The notes: generated by a model from the letters alone, not told the origin. A stretch of 64,000 nt of DNA from Neobacillus notoginsengisoli (GCF_003515685.1 NZ_QWEG01000008.1:62001-126000); one strand, 5' to 3'. Counted from the first letter of the stretch, positions 7,218 through 16,344 are shown. Made by a program: numbers and translations.

Positions 7218-8654
7218 ATGGCTAATTCTAAAATCAAGACAAAATACCTGCCTACCGTTAAAGAAATGATTCGTTTAATCGGCGGAAAAGAAAATATTCA
7301 AGGGGCTGCCCACTGTGCGACACGATTGCGCATTGTTCTGAAAGATAATGATCAGGCTGACACCGATACAATTGGCAAGCTTGATCATGTAAAAGGCTCA
7401 TTCCTCGCCGGCGACCAGCTTCAAATCATTATTGGAGCTGGTACGGTAAATGATGTATACGCTGTCTTTACGGAAGAGGCGGGCATCCAGGGGATGTCGC
7501 TTGGTGATGTAAAGCAGCAGACTGCCGAGAAGCAGAATGCATTCCAAAGAGGAATTAAAGCTTTATCAGATGTGTTTGTTGAAATCATCCCGGGCTTGCT
7601 AGCTGCGGCATTGCTGATGGGTGTAACTGGCCTGCTGAGCCAAGAGGGGATCTTTGGGGCACAATCCGTTGTGGAAATGTTTCCTGCGATTGCAGGTTTT
7701 AACCGCTTCATTTCGATTATGTCGACGGGAATCTTTACGATTTTGCCATTGCTCGTCGTCTTTTCGGCAACTAAGCGATTTGGCGGAAATCCGGTATTGG
7801 GCTTAGTTCTCGGGGCAATCATGCTCCATCCGGACTTGGCGAATGCTTATGCAGTTGGCAGTGGCTCTGTTAAACCAGAAGTCATTAGCCTTTTTGGATT
7901 GAAAGTTTCCCTTGTTGCCTTTCAGGGAGGCATCATTATTGCGTTGATGATGGGATTTGTCGTTGCAAAACTAGACCAGTATTTCAGTCGGACAGTTCCA
8001 GATATTATAAAATTGTTCCTTGCTCCCTTTTTAACAATTGTCGTTTCGGGCTTTCTATTGTTCTCTGCAGTTGGTCCATTCGGTCGCTTGCTATCCGCAG
8101 GCATCACAAATGGCCTAATGTGGTCAGTTGATAACCTTGGAATCGTTGGTTTCATGCTTTTTGCCGGAATCCAGCAGGTCATTGTCATCACCGGCCTACA
8201 TCATGTTATCGGTGCTGTTGAAGCGCAGCTCATTGCGGATACAGGCTTTAACTTTATCATGCCATTGATGTCTGTTGCTTTAATGGGACAGGGCGGAGCG
8301 GTACTTGGCTATACGCTTGGATTGTGGAGGAACGATAAGGCGAAGCAAATCGGCATATCGGCTTTCGCATCGACACTATTCGGCATATCAGAACCGGCGC
8401 TATTTGGTGTCAACGTACGCTATAAATTCCCGTTGGTCATGGGCTGCATTGGCGGCACAATCGGAGGAGCTTATGTGTATTTGACTGGAATTAAGGCTCT
8501 TGGCTTTGGAGCAACCGCTGTGCCAGGTTTTGCAATCGTCGCCGCACAGGGCGGAGGCCATGTCAATTATGTGATTGCGAATTTACTGGCACTTATGGTT
8601 GGCGCTGTGTTAACGGTGGTATATTTAAAAGTAAAAAAGCCGGTTTTGGATTAA
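7218..8654 (+). CDS. scrA: PTS sucrose-specific EIIBC component
   Basis: This 478-residue permease imports sucrose and phosphorylates it to sucrose-6-phosphate. The EIIB domain is N-terminal, with its phosphorylated cysteine at residue 33 in AAHCATRLR. The membrane EIIC domain follows from about residue 105, with the family motif GISEPALFGVN near residue 389 and about ten hydrophobic segments. No EIIA domain is fused, so a general EIIA-Glc must supply phosphate. AGGGGGAA precedes the ATG. It is the first gene of the scrABK operon, directly after two scr operators. Confidence 0.93.
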   Translation: MANSKIKTKYLPTVKEMIRLIGGKENIQGAAHCATRLRIVLKDNDQADTDTIGKLDHVKGSFLAGDQLQIIIGAGTVNDVYAVFTEEAGIQGMSLGDVKQQTAEKQNAFQRGIKALSDVFVEIIPGLLAAALLMGVTGLLSQEGIFGAQSVVEMFPAIAGFNRFISIMSTGIFTILPLLVVFSATKRFGGNPVLGLVLGAIMLHPDLANAYAVGSGSVKPEVISLFGLKVSLVAFQGGIIIALMMGFVVAKLDQYFSRTVPDIIKLFLAPFLTIVVSGFLLFSAVGPFGRLLSAGITNGLMWSVDNLGIVGFMLFAGIQQVIVITGLHHVIGAVEAQLIADTGFNFIMPLMSVALMGQGGAVLGYTLGLWRNDKAKQIGISAFASTLFGISEPALFGVNVRYKFPLVMGCIGGTIGGAYVYLTGIKALGFGATAVPGFAIVAAQGGGHVNYVIANLLALMVGAVLTVVYLKVKKPVLD

Positions 8655-8728
8655 TCAGATTTTCCTAAATACAATTCTGGTGAGAGGAAGCGATTCCTCT
8701 CATCGCTATTTCATCGGGAGGGATCAAC

Positions 8729-10216
8729 ATGACGAGATACACGGAACCAAAATATAGAACGCTTTTTGATGCAAAAGAAAATGAATTGGAGAGGCTTAAG
8801 GAAAAATCGGCAAACTCACCTTGGAAGCCAGCCTATCATATCCATCCCCAGTTCGGATTGCTCAATGACCCAAATGGGCTTGCGTATTTTAATGGGGAAT
8901 ATCATGTGTTTTACCAGTGGTATCCGTTTGATGCGATCCATGGAATGAAGCATTGGGCCCATGTAAAATCGGCTGACTTTGTAAACTGGGAGCGGCTGCC
9001 GGTTGCGCTTGTCCCAGTCGAGGAGTATGAATCGCACGGTGCGTATTCAGGGAATGCGCTTGAGGTGGACGGGAAGCTACACTTGTACTATACAGGAAAT
9101 ATAAAATATGGCCGGGTGGAACGATCGGCGAATCAGTGCCTAGCAATCATGGATCAGGATGGGACGATTACAAAATACGAAAACAATCCGCTCATTGAAG
9201 GCGTTCCGGACGGCTATACTGGCCATGTCCGCGATCCGAAAGTATTCAATCGTGATGGCCGTTTCTACATGCTGCTCGGTGCGCAGCGTTCAGATCTGAC
9301 CGGCGCGATCGTTGTATATGAATCAGACAATGCGATTGACTGGGCCTTTAAAGGAGAACTGGACCTTAAACTCGATTTGCCAGACTCCGTTTACATGCTG
9401 GAGTGCCCGGACGTTTTTGAGCTGGATGACCATGATGTGTTGGTCGTTTCACCTCAAGGGTTGAAGGCGGACGGCCATGACTACCAAAACCTCTATAATG
9501 TGATTTATGTTTTGGGCAAACTCGATCTCGATTCGCTAACATTTGAAGTGGACCACTATCAGGAACTTGATAAGGGCTTTGATTTTTATGCACCACAGAC
9601 CTTTTCTGGCAAAAAGAATGAGCGACTGCTGTTCGCCTGGGCCGGCATGGGAGAAGTGGATTACCCGACTGATCAGGAGTCATGGGCACACTGTTTATCT
9701 ATTCCGCGCCAGCTTTCCGTTAAAAACGGCAGACTGCTTCAAAAGCCTGTTCATGAATTGAAGCAGCTGAGAACGAAGACAGAAACAGACGAGGCGATTG
9801 TTGTTGGAAGCAAGGCAATTGAAAATAATACGAACCAGTTTGAGCTTGAAGTTGATTTTGCAGATATTGAATCCAATCAGTTTGGGCTGGAATTGTTTGT
9901 TTCTGAAACAGAAGGGCTTGTCCTGGAGATGGACCGGACTGCGCAGACGGTCAGCCTCAATCGTGAGAAGTTCGAGGCTGCTTTTGGCGGCGAATACGGC
10001 TTTGTGCGGACCTCCCCGCTTAAGATCAATCAATCAGTGAAGGTTCAAGTATTTGTCGATCGCAGCATTGCTGAGATCTTCATTAATGGCGGAGAAGTCG
10101 TTTTCACAGCGCGCGTCTTTCCGAAAAGTGAATCGAAGGGCATTACGGTGTTCGGAGATGGCAAACTAAAGGTAAGCTATCAAAAGCACAAGCTGGCGCA
10201 AGGCATTTCCATTTAG
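8729..10216 (+). CDS. scrB: Sucrose-6-phosphate hydrolase (GH32)
   Basis: A 495-residue glycoside hydrolase family 32 enzyme that splits sucrose-6-phosphate into glucose-6-phosphate and fructose. The N-terminal five-bladed propeller carries FGLLNDPNG, with nucleophile Asp47. The RDPKVF motif follows near residue 168, and ECPDVF near residue 229 holds the acid/base glutamate. A C-terminal beta-sandwich ends the protein. GGGAGG lies 8 nt before the ATG. It follows scrA by 74 bp and precedes scrK by 10 bp. Confidence 0.95.
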   Translation: MTRYTEPKYRTLFDAKENELERLKEKSANSPWKPAYHIHPQFGLLNDPNGLAYFNGEYHVFYQWYPFDAIHGMKHWAHVKSADFVNWERLPVALVPVEEYESHGAYSGNALEVDGKLHLYYTGNIKYGRVERSANQCLAIMDQDGTITKYENNPLIEGVPDGYTGHVRDPKVFNRDGRFYMLLGAQRSDLTGAIVVYESDNAIDWAFKGELDLKLDLPDSVYMLECPDVFELDDHDVLVVSPQGLKADGHDYQNLYNVIYVLGKLDLDSLTFEVDHYQELDKGFDFYAPQTFSGKKNERLLFAWAGMGEVDYPTDQESWAHCLSIPRQLSVKNGRLLQKPVHELKQLRTKTETDEAIVVGSKAIENNTNQFELEVDFADIESNQFGLELFVSETEGLVLEMDRTAQTVSLNREKFEAAFGGEYGFVRTSPLKINQSVKVQVFVDRSIAEIFINGGEVVFTARVFPKSESKGITVFGDGKLKVSYQKHKLAQGISI

Positions 10217-10226
10217 AGGTGAGCTC

Positions 10227-11201
10227 ATGACGAAACTATTTTCAATCGGAGAAGTTTTAATTGATTTTATCCCTCTTAAGCGGGGCGCTGCGTTAAAGGA
10301 TGTCGAATCGTTTGAACGGGCTCCCGGCGGGGCACCTGCCAATGTCGTGGCCGCTGTGGCCAAGTATGGGCATGGGGCATCGATGATTACAAAGCTCGGT
10401 AAAGATGCCTTTGGCGATTTTCTCGTCGAACAGCTTGAGAAGGCCGGTGTCCAGACGGATAAAATCCTTCGTACAGACGAAGCGAATACGGGTTTAGCGT
10501 TTGTTTCCTTAAAAGAAAACGGGGAACGGGATTTTTCCTTTTATCGCAAGCCGTCGGCGGATCTGCTTTTTAGCGAGGAAGAAGTGAAGGCCGAATGGTT
10601 TGGGCAAGCCGATGTTTTGCACTTCTGTTCAGTCGATCTTGTTGAAGGTCCAATGAAGCAGGCACATTTCCGCGCCATCCGCTTGATGAAGGAAAAAGGC
10701 GGATTGATCAGCTTCGATCCGAACGTAAGACTGCCATTATGGGATCATCCCGATGATTGCCGTTCAGCGATCCTGGAGTTCTTGCCACTCGCTCATCTTG
10801 TGAAAATTTCGGATGAAGAGCTAGAATTCATCACCGGAATGAATGAGGTGGAAGGGGCCATTCAATCCCTTTTTACCGGCGATGTCCAAGCAGTCGTTTA
10901 TACGAAGGGTGCTGCCGGCGCGGACCTATACGTGAGGGGCGGGGCGAAATGGGAATCCCGTGGATATAAGGTTGAGGTCCAGGATACGACGGGTGCCGGA
11001 GATGCATTTATCGGCGGATTTCTGTACAAGCTCCTTGAAGCGGGAGCGACTCCCGGGAACCTGGAATTACTTTTGAAAGAAAAGCACGATGAAATCCTTC
11101 AATTTGCCAACGCCAGCGGAGCCTTGACTGCCACGGGCAAAGGTGCAATTTCGGCGCTTCCTCGTAAGGAAGATGTTCTTAATTTAATTGATAAGCGATA
11201 G
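10227..11201 (+). CDS. scrK: Fructokinase (PfkB family)
   Basis: This 324-residue ribokinase-family kinase phosphorylates the fructose released by ScrB to fructose-6-phosphate. The N-terminal PfkB signature is APGGAPANVVAAVAKYG, and the C-terminal signature DTTGAGDAFIGGFL places the catalytic base at about Asp259. GAGGTGAG precedes the ATG, and the gap to scrB is 10 bp. It is the last gene of the sucrose operon, followed directly by a strong terminator. Confidence 0.93.
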   Translation: MTKLFSIGEVLIDFIPLKRGAALKDVESFERAPGGAPANVVAAVAKYGHGASMITKLGKDAFGDFLVEQLEKAGVQTDKILRTDEANTGLAFVSLKENGERDFSFYRKPSADLLFSEEEVKAEWFGQADVLHFCSVDLVEGPMKQAHFRAIRLMKEKGGLISFDPNVRLPLWDHPDDCRSAILEFLPLAHLVKISDEELEFITGMNEVEGAIQSLFTGDVQAVVYTKGAAGADLYVRGGAKWESRGYKVEVQDTTGAGDAFIGGFLYKLLEAGATPGNLELLLKEKHDEILQFANASGALTATGKGAISALPRKEDVLNLIDKR

Positions 11202-11202
11202 A

Positions 11203-11236
11203 AAATGACGTGTGCGGGTGGCACACGTCATTTTTT
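11203..11236 (+). terminator. Terminator of the sucrose operon
   Basis: AAATGACGTGTGC (11203-11215) pairs perfectly with GCACACGTCATTT (11221-11233) around a GGGTG loop, and the run TTTTTT ends at 11236. Confidence 0.95.
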
Positions 11237-11301
11237 GGGGAATAGTTAAAGATTGGGGTCTGTTGCCGGGGTGAAAGTGTGACAGATTTTTGACAGACTC
11301 C

Positions 11302-11395
11302 GATATATTGAAAAATTTATTGATATATGCCTGGAATTTTTCGATATATCCTAAAATTTATTGATATCTGCCCGGAATTTTTTGATATACGAAAA
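11302..11395. repeat. 20-21-bp tandem array, GATATAT type
   Basis: Five copies of a unit beginning GATATA start at 11302, 11322, 11343, 11363 and 11384. Each continues with an A/T-rich tail of the form AATTTATT or AATTTTT. The array lies between the scrK terminator and the convergent terminator at 11623. It has the same period as the arrays at 1281, 19333, 38292 and 43512 but a different sequence. The remainder of 11237-11714 holds nothing else I can name. Confidence 0.75.
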
Positions 11396-11622
11396 TTAGG
11401 TAAGAAACCGCTGTGCCACATTCTAATTTATGGATTAAAATTAAGGGGATACTATTAATAAAGGTTGAAAACATGTGGATCGCTTAAAAAGTTTCTTCGA
11501 ATAGAGTAAGTGAGCCGGTATATTCCCGGCAAACCAATTAAATTGAACGAAAAGCCGGCTGGAAAGTTCAAAGACAGTATAACTTTTGCACATTTAATAG
11601 GAATTTAAAGTTAACCAACATT

Positions 11623-11657
11623 AAAAGCCAAGCCCCCTGGTAATGGGCTTGGCTTTT
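11623..11657. terminator. Bidirectional terminator before the EamA exporter gene
   Basis: AAAAGCCAAGCCC pairs with GGGCTTGGCTTTT across a short loop. A and T runs on both sides let it work in either direction, including for the minus-strand exporter gene ending at 11715. It is a close copy of the terminator at 5840. Confidence 0.8.
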
Positions 11658-11714
11658 TGACTTAATCTAAAAATAAAAACAGCGGGAAACGAATGCACCC
11701 CGCTGTTTTGCCGT

Positions 11715-12611
11715 TTATTTTGCCAGCTTATTCATAAATCGGTTTGGAAGTTTCATCGATTGATTTTCGCTGACAAAAGTCGCGCCTAATAGGAATACGC
11801 CGCCAAGCAATTGAATGAAAGTCATCTGCTCCTGCAGGATCACAGCGGAAATGACTAATTGGGTGATCGGGTCGGTATAGCTTAATGCAGCGATGCTTTG
11901 GCCTTTTAATTTCTGCATGCCTGAGAAGAAGCAGAGAAAGCCGATGCCGGTATGGACAATACCGAGGATCAATATAAATGGAATGGAAGAACCGGATACT
12001 TCCAAAAGGCCAAACCCTTCAGTTATTAATACATATGGCAAAAGAAGCACAGTAGCGATTCCGAGCTGGATGACCGTCGTTTGCATTCCGTCCATGTTTT
12101 TGATGAACTTGTTTAAGAGCATCAATGAAGCGTAGAGCACAGCTGCCATTAATCCATAGCCAATGCCAAGTAAATGATTGAATCCAGCAGTATTTTCATT
12201 ACTGTTTCCAACAATCAGCAACATGCCGAGCATCGCAACGGCAATACAGATGATCTTTTTTGCGGTTAATTTTTCCTTAAGGACAAGTGGAGACAGCATC
12301 AGGACGAACACGGGCGCAAAATAATAACTGAGTGCCGCGTTGGAAATGGTTGTATGCTTGTATGCTTCGAAGAGGAAAATCCAATTAAAGCCCAATGCCA
12401 GACTGGAAAGGACTAAGATGAGAGCATTCGCCTTCACGAGTACCCATGAACATTTTTTCTTCATGATGAACATGACTGTCATTAAAAACAAACTGCCAAT
12501 GAACCCGCGCAATAAGGCAATTTCACTCGATGATAAATCTATGTATCTGACAAATACGCCAACCGTACCGAAAATGACCATGGAAGATAGGAACAAAAAT
12601 TTTGATTTCAT
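11715..12611 (-). CDS. EamA/DMT-superfamily exporter
   Basis: A 298-residue integral membrane protein with about ten hydrophobic helices arranged as two EamA repeats. The N-terminal half starts FLFLSSMVIFGTVGVFVRY, and the second repeat begins near LLGIGYGLMAAVLYASLMLL. Such proteins export amino acids or related metabolites, but the substrate is not readable. It stands alone, convergent to scrK, with the shared terminator at 11623. AAAGGAG lies just upstream of the ATG. Confidence 0.85.
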   Translation of the reverse strand: MKSKFLFLSSMVIFGTVGVFVRYIDLSSSEIALLRGFIGSLFLMTVMFIMKKKCSWVLVKANALILVLSSLALGFNWIFLFEAYKHTTISNAALSYYFAPVFVLMLSPLVLKEKLTAKKIICIAVAMLGMLLIVGNSNENTAGFNHLLGIGYGLMAAVLYASLMLLNKFIKNMDGMQTTVIQLGIATVLLLPYVLITEGFGLLEVSGSSIPFILILGIVHTGIGFLCFFSGMQKLKGQSIAALSYTDPITQLVISAVILQEQMTFIQLLGGVFLLGATFVSENQSMKLPNRFMNKLAK

Positions 12612-12720
12612 CGTTTACTCCTTTGAATGTGCATAGTGATATTATCCCATTATACAGAATAAAAGGAGTTTGGGATAAATTATTTTGACTTTTCAAAAAA
12701 TAATTAAGGGAATTGTAAAC

Positions 12721-12792
12721 ATGCCAAATGGAAGAGTCATCAATTTCGCGGATGAAGAGGAAAATTATTTTGCGGTGATGGAGAGAAATTAA
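12721..12792 (+). CDS. Possible 23-residue small protein
   Basis: An ATG at 12721 with AAGGGA about 9 nt upstream opens a frame encoding MPNGRVINFADEEENYFAVM plus ERN. A perfect intrinsic terminator starts 8 bp after its stop, making a compact transcript-like unit. I recognise no family. It could also be a remnant. The rest of 12612-13016 holds a TATAAT at 12950 upstream of the HelD gene. Confidence 0.35.
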   Translation: MPNGRVINFADEEENYFAVMERN

Positions 12793-12799
12793 ATAGATC

Positions 12800-12838
12800 A
12801 AAAAAAGCGGCCGAGTAGGATGATTCGGCCGCCTTTTA
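12800..12838 (+). terminator. Terminator before the HelD gene
   Basis: GCGGCCGA (12807-12814) pairs with TCGGCCGC (12825-12832), flanked by an A-run and TTTT. It closely matches the terminator at 15411-15448, so near-identical terminators bracket the HelD locus. Confidence 0.85.
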
Positions 12839-13016
12839 TAAATACTATAAATCATGGAGTTTAGTCCAATCCATTGAAAAACATACGCTATTGTGGTAAG
12901 TTTATATAGATACGCATCGCTTAATTACGTTTGAGTCTATTATCCCTATTATAATTATACAATGTAATTGATGCATAAGTCAACTCTTTTCATAAACTTT
13001 TTTAAGGAGTGTTTGC

Positions 13017-14117
13017 ATGAATTCGGAATTTCAGCAGGAGCAAAAACGAGTAGACGGGGTATTGGGGAGAATTACGGGAGAAATCAACCGTTTGGAAAAA
13101 GAAACTGCCAGGCGCAAGGACGAAGTGGTTCAGATCCGCAAAAACTTTTCGGATGAGGTCAAGGTGAATACGGATAGCTTTGATGATTACCTTGAGACCA
13201 TTATCGGCTTACGGCAAGAAGCTCAGGCTCTGTCCGTGAACATCAGCACTCATAGACATTCATCCAAGCGTTTAGCCACGCTGCGCCGAATGGAGGAGAT
13301 TCCCTACTTCGGCCGGATTGATTTTGTTGAAGAAGGGACTTCAGCTCAGGAACAGATTTATATTGGCATCTCCTCACTTACTGATCCTAGTGGAGAAAAC
13401 TTCTTGATTTATGACTGGAGGGCTCCAATCTCGAGTGTCTATTACGATTACCAGCCTGGTCCGGCTAAGTATGAAACACCTGGAGGCACAATCCATGGCA
13501 CTTTGGAGAAAAAGTGGCAATATCTTATCCGCGGCGGCGTTCTTCAATCTATGTTTGATACGAGTCTTACGATTGGGGATGAGATTTTACAGCAGGTTCT
13601 GGGCAAAGGGACCGACAAACAAATGCACAGTATCGTAGCGACCATTCAACAGGAGCAAAACCGGATCATCCGTCATGATCACGGGAGGCTGCTCATTGTT
13701 CACGGAGCGGCCGGCAGTGGCAAGACATCGGCCGCCATGCAGCGAATTGCTTATTTGCTTTACAAATATCGAGGCCATCTGAATGCTGAACAAATCATTC
13801 TTTTTTCACCTAATTCCATGTTTAGCAGTTACGTGTCCAATGTCCTGCCAGAGCTTGGTGAAGAAAATATGCAACAGGTCACGTTTCAGGAATACTTGGA
13901 TCATCGTCTGAGTAAAGAGTTTCAGGTTGAAACTCCATATGAGCAATTAGAGTATGTATTAACAGCGGAGGATAGTCCTTCGTACAGGTCAAGGCTTGCG
14001 AGTATCCGTTTTAAAGCATCTACCCGCTTCTTTGAGGCGATGCAATCTTATAGACAATCACTTGAAGGCTCAGGGATCTATTTAAGGACATTACCTTCAG
14101 AGGGAAGCCAATCGTGA
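13017..14117 (+). CDS. helD: HelD-type RNA polymerase-recycling ATPase, N-terminal part (frameshifted)
   Basis: HelD is a UvrD-like ATPase that removes RNA polymerase from stalled complexes. This frame gives the N-terminal coiled coil that enters the polymerase channel (residues 1-75, rich in Glu/Lys/Arg) and ATPase domain 1 with Walker A GAAGSGKT at about residue 230. From about residue 357 the reading becomes non-family (RTLPSEGSQS) and stops. The correct continuation, KDITFRGKPIVTAQQIADRFY, lies in another frame, which is consistent with loss of one T near 14081-14083. AAGGAGTG precedes the ATG. The two halves together (about 780 residues) match full-length HelD. Confidence 0.85.
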   Translation: MNSEFQQEQKRVDGVLGRITGEINRLEKETARRKDEVVQIRKNFSDEVKVNTDSFDDYLETIIGLRQEAQALSVNISTHRHSSKRLATLRRMEEIPYFGRIDFVEEGTSAQEQIYIGISSLTDPSGENFLIYDWRAPISSVYYDYQPGPAKYETPGGTIHGTLEKKWQYLIRGGVLQSMFDTSLTIGDEILQQVLGKGTDKQMHSIVATIQQEQNRIIRHDHGRLLIVHGAAGSGKTSAAMQRIAYLLYKYRGHLNAEQIILFSPNSMFSSYVSNVLPELGEENMQQVTFQEYLDHRLSKEFQVETPYEQLEYVLTAEDSPSYRSRLASIRFKASTRFFEAMQSYRQSLEGSGIYLRTLPSEGSQS

Positions 14118-15364
14118 CGGCACAACAAATCGCTGACAGGTTTTATAGCCATGACACGTCACTTCGCTTCAATAATAGACTTGAAAAATTGAAGGATTGG
14201 CTTTTGAAAAAAATAAATGAGGTCCAAAGAATAGAAGGGACAAAGGCATGGGTACAGGAGGAAATCGAGCTGCTTAGCGAGGATGAGTACCATAAGGCAC
14301 GTATCTTCTTAGCCAAAAAGAGAGGCTATAAAAAAGAATCGATTGCCGACTATGAGGTTGAGCCGGAAGCACTAGCCCGATTGATTGTTTTCCAAAAATT
14401 GAAGACGTTACGAAAACGGGTCCGGGCATTTCGTTTCGTCGACTTTAAGGGGATATACAGGCAGCTTTATGCTGATCCACTAAAGATCAACCATTGGATG
14501 GAAGGGGAGACCCCGGGGGAATGGGCGGCTGTTTGTGGAACGACGCCGGAAATGCTGGATGAAGATAAATTATTTTATGAGGATGCGACTCCGTTTTTGC
14601 TTTTGAAAGAGCTGATTCAAGGTTTTCAGACGAACAGCGCTATCAAACACATCGTGGTGGATGAGGCTCAGGACTATTCCCCATTTCAATTCGAGTTTTT
14701 AAGGCGTTTGTTTCCTGCGGCAAGGATGACAGTGCTCGGCGATTTTAATCAGGCAATATTCGCTCACGCCAGCGAAAAGGTTGATTTCAAAACACTTACA
14801 AGTCTTTACGGTCCGGATGAAACAGAAGTTATCAATATCGCGCGGAGCTACCGATCCACAAAACCGATCATCGAATTTACACGCAGGCTCGTTCCTAACG
14901 GTGAAAACATCATCCCTTTTGAGCGCGACGGGGAGCGGCCGGTGCTAAAACAAGTGGCCGATCACAGAGAACTGCATAGAAGCATTTCCTCCAAAGTCGC
15001 AGAGATGCGGAGTCTAGGTTTTAATAGTATTGCGATCATTTGCAAATCTGCTGAGGAAAGTATCCGTGCATATGAAGGGCTATCCAGCATCGATGAAATA
15101 AAACTTTTAAGGAGCAACTCGATGGAATATGAGCAGGGAGTCGTTGTCATACCGTCGTATCTATCAAAGGGGATCGAATTCGAGGCTGTTATCATTTATG
15201 ATGCATCGGAGCAAGTATACGGGGATGAAAGCCTGCGCAGACTTTTCTACACTGCCTGCACGAGGGCGATGCATGCTTTGCAGCTTTACAGCGTAGGGGA
15301 ACCGAGCCCGTTTTTGCAAAATGTATTGCAGGAGGGGTTCGTCCAGTCAGAGCGTTCTTTCTGA
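14114..15364 (+). CDS. helD: HelD-type ATPase, C-terminal part (after frameshift)
   Basis: This frame continues the HelD protein; the GTG at 14114 is only the first possible start after the shift. The homologous frame is already open upstream of it. UvrD-type helicase motifs are all present: VVDEAQDYSPFQ (motif II), GDFNQAIF (III), ARSYRSTKPI (IV), YLSKGIEFEAVIIYD (V) and FYTACTRAMH (VI). No ribosome binding site is evident at the GTG, although GTGA overlap coupling is possible. If the shift is real the gene is broken. If it is a sequencing error, the product is one intact protein. Confidence 0.85.
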   Translation: MTAQQIADRFYSHDTSLRFNNRLEKLKDWLLKKINEVQRIEGTKAWVQEEIELLSEDEYHKARIFLAKKRGYKKESIADYEVEPEALARLIVFQKLKTLRKRVRAFRFVDFKGIYRQLYADPLKINHWMEGETPGEWAAVCGTTPEMLDEDKLFYEDATPFLLLKELIQGFQTNSAIKHIVVDEAQDYSPFQFEFLRRLFPAARMTVLGDFNQAIFAHASEKVDFKTLTSLYGPDETEVINIARSYRSTKPIIEFTRRLVPNGENIIPFERDGERPVLKQVADHRELHRSISSKVAEMRSLGFNSIAIICKSAEESIRAYEGLSSIDEIKLLRSNSMEYEQGVVVIPSYLSKGIEFEAVIIYDASEQVYGDESLRRLFYTACTRAMHALQLYSVGEPSPFLQNVLQEGFVQSERSF

Positions 15365-15410
15365 TAGAAAGGCTTAGCGGTGTAATTTTGCAAAAATGAC
15401 CTAAATGAAT

Positions 15411-15448
15411 AAAAGGCGGCCGAATAAGATAAATTCGGCCGCCTTTTA
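15411..15448 (+). terminator. Terminator after HelD gene
   Basis: AAAAGGCGGCCGAA pairs perfectly over 14 bp with TTCGGCCGCCTTTT around a 9-nt loop. It could stop transcription from either side. Confidence 0.95.
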
Positions 15449-15460
15449 AATTTTAGCTCT

Positions 15461-15590
15461 TTACCCTTTCACCGAACCGGCTGTCATCCCGGCGACAAAG
15501 TACCTTTGCATGAAAAAATAGGCGATAACCATTGGCGCGGAGGCGATCATGACGCCTGTGAACAGCATCGGGTAATTCGTAATATGACAG
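15461..15590 (-). pseudogene. C-terminal remnant of a sugar ABC transporter permease (MalG type)
   Basis: On the minus strand, about 40 codons ending at the TAA at 15461 read ITNYPMLFTGVMIASAPMVI then AYFFMQRYFVAGMTAGSVKG. This is the characteristic end of carbohydrate ABC permeases of the MalG/GanQ class. Homology stops near 15585-15600, where the 52-bp repeat array begins. The rest of the gene and its transporter partners are absent, so this is a deletion scar. Confidence 0.75.
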
Positions 15591-15608
15591 CTAATGTGTA
15601 TTTCTCTC

Positions 15609-15755
15609 GCAAGACCCATTTGAGTGACAACACTCCTGTGAAAGGGCTATTCATTGTCACGCAAGACCCATTTGAGTGACAACAATCCTGTGAAAGGGCT
15701 ATTTATTGTCACGCAAAATCTATTTGAGTGACAGCACCTGGGTTTTCCCTATTTA
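15609..15755. repeat. 52-bp tandem array, TTGTCAC/GTGACAA hairpin type
   Basis: GCAAGACCC-type units begin at 15609, 15661 and 15713, exactly 52 bp apart. Each contains TTGTCAC and GTGACAA, perfect 7-bp arms separated by 15 nt. The array starts exactly where the ABC permease remnant ends. Confidence 0.85.
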
Positions 15756-15834
15756 AAAAAGCTCGCGAAAGAATTTCTATAAAACTTTGTAACTTCCAAT
15801 CCCGCTTTCCGTATAAAGGGGAAGGGGTGATCCA

Positions 15835-16344
15835 ATGGAAAAACAAACGCTGATTGTTTCCGACAACTTTTTCTCAACAGGAAGTACGGATATTTTCAAT
15901 GAAGCAGAGGAGAAGGTCGGGGTAATTGATTTGAAGAGTATGTTCACGGCTGAATTGGATGTTTTGAACCTGGATGGGAAGGTAATTGTTAACGGTAGAT
16001 TTCCTTTTTTGAGCCGGAGATGGATCGTAACCGATTCAGAGGGGCGGGAAATGGGCGAGCTGAGGGCGAGATTCGCGTTCTTTTCAAAAAGGTATGAGTA
16101 TAGCACCTCTGACGGCCGTATTTTTGAGATTGAGTCGGAGGCATTTTCAAGCCTGTATCTTGTTTATGATGAAAACCGGAACGAGGCTGGCAGGTTTGAG
16201 AAAATTAGCGGCTTCTTCTCTTCTGCCGCTTTTCAGCTGACCAGTTTTGACAATGGGCTTGATATTTATGAATTCATCGCAGTTGTGATGGGAGTGAACG
16301 CCATCCAGAAGGCGGAACGCAATACGAGGCATGGCGCCCACTAA
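15835..16344 (+). CDS. LURP-one-related / tubby C-like domain protein
   Basis: A 169-residue protein resembling the LURP-one-related family, a tubby-like beta-barrel found in many bacilli (YxjI type). Features that suggest it are alternating strands such as LNLDGKVIVNGRFPFLSRRWIVTD and EMGELRARFAFFSKRYEYST, and a C-terminal hydrophobic helix (YEFIAVVMGVNAI). It has no signal peptide. The function of these proteins in bacteria is unclear; the fold suggests lipid or membrane contact. GGGGTGAT precedes the ATG. Assignment rests on pattern, not on a search. Confidence 0.65.
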   Translation: MEKQTLIVSDNFFSTGSTDIFNEAEEKVGVIDLKSMFTAELDVLNLDGKVIVNGRFPFLSRRWIVTDSEGREMGELRARFAFFSKRYEYSTSDGRIFEIESEAFSSLYLVYDENRNEAGRFEKISGFFSSAAFQLTSFDNGLDIYEFIAVVMGVNAIQKAERNTRHGAH

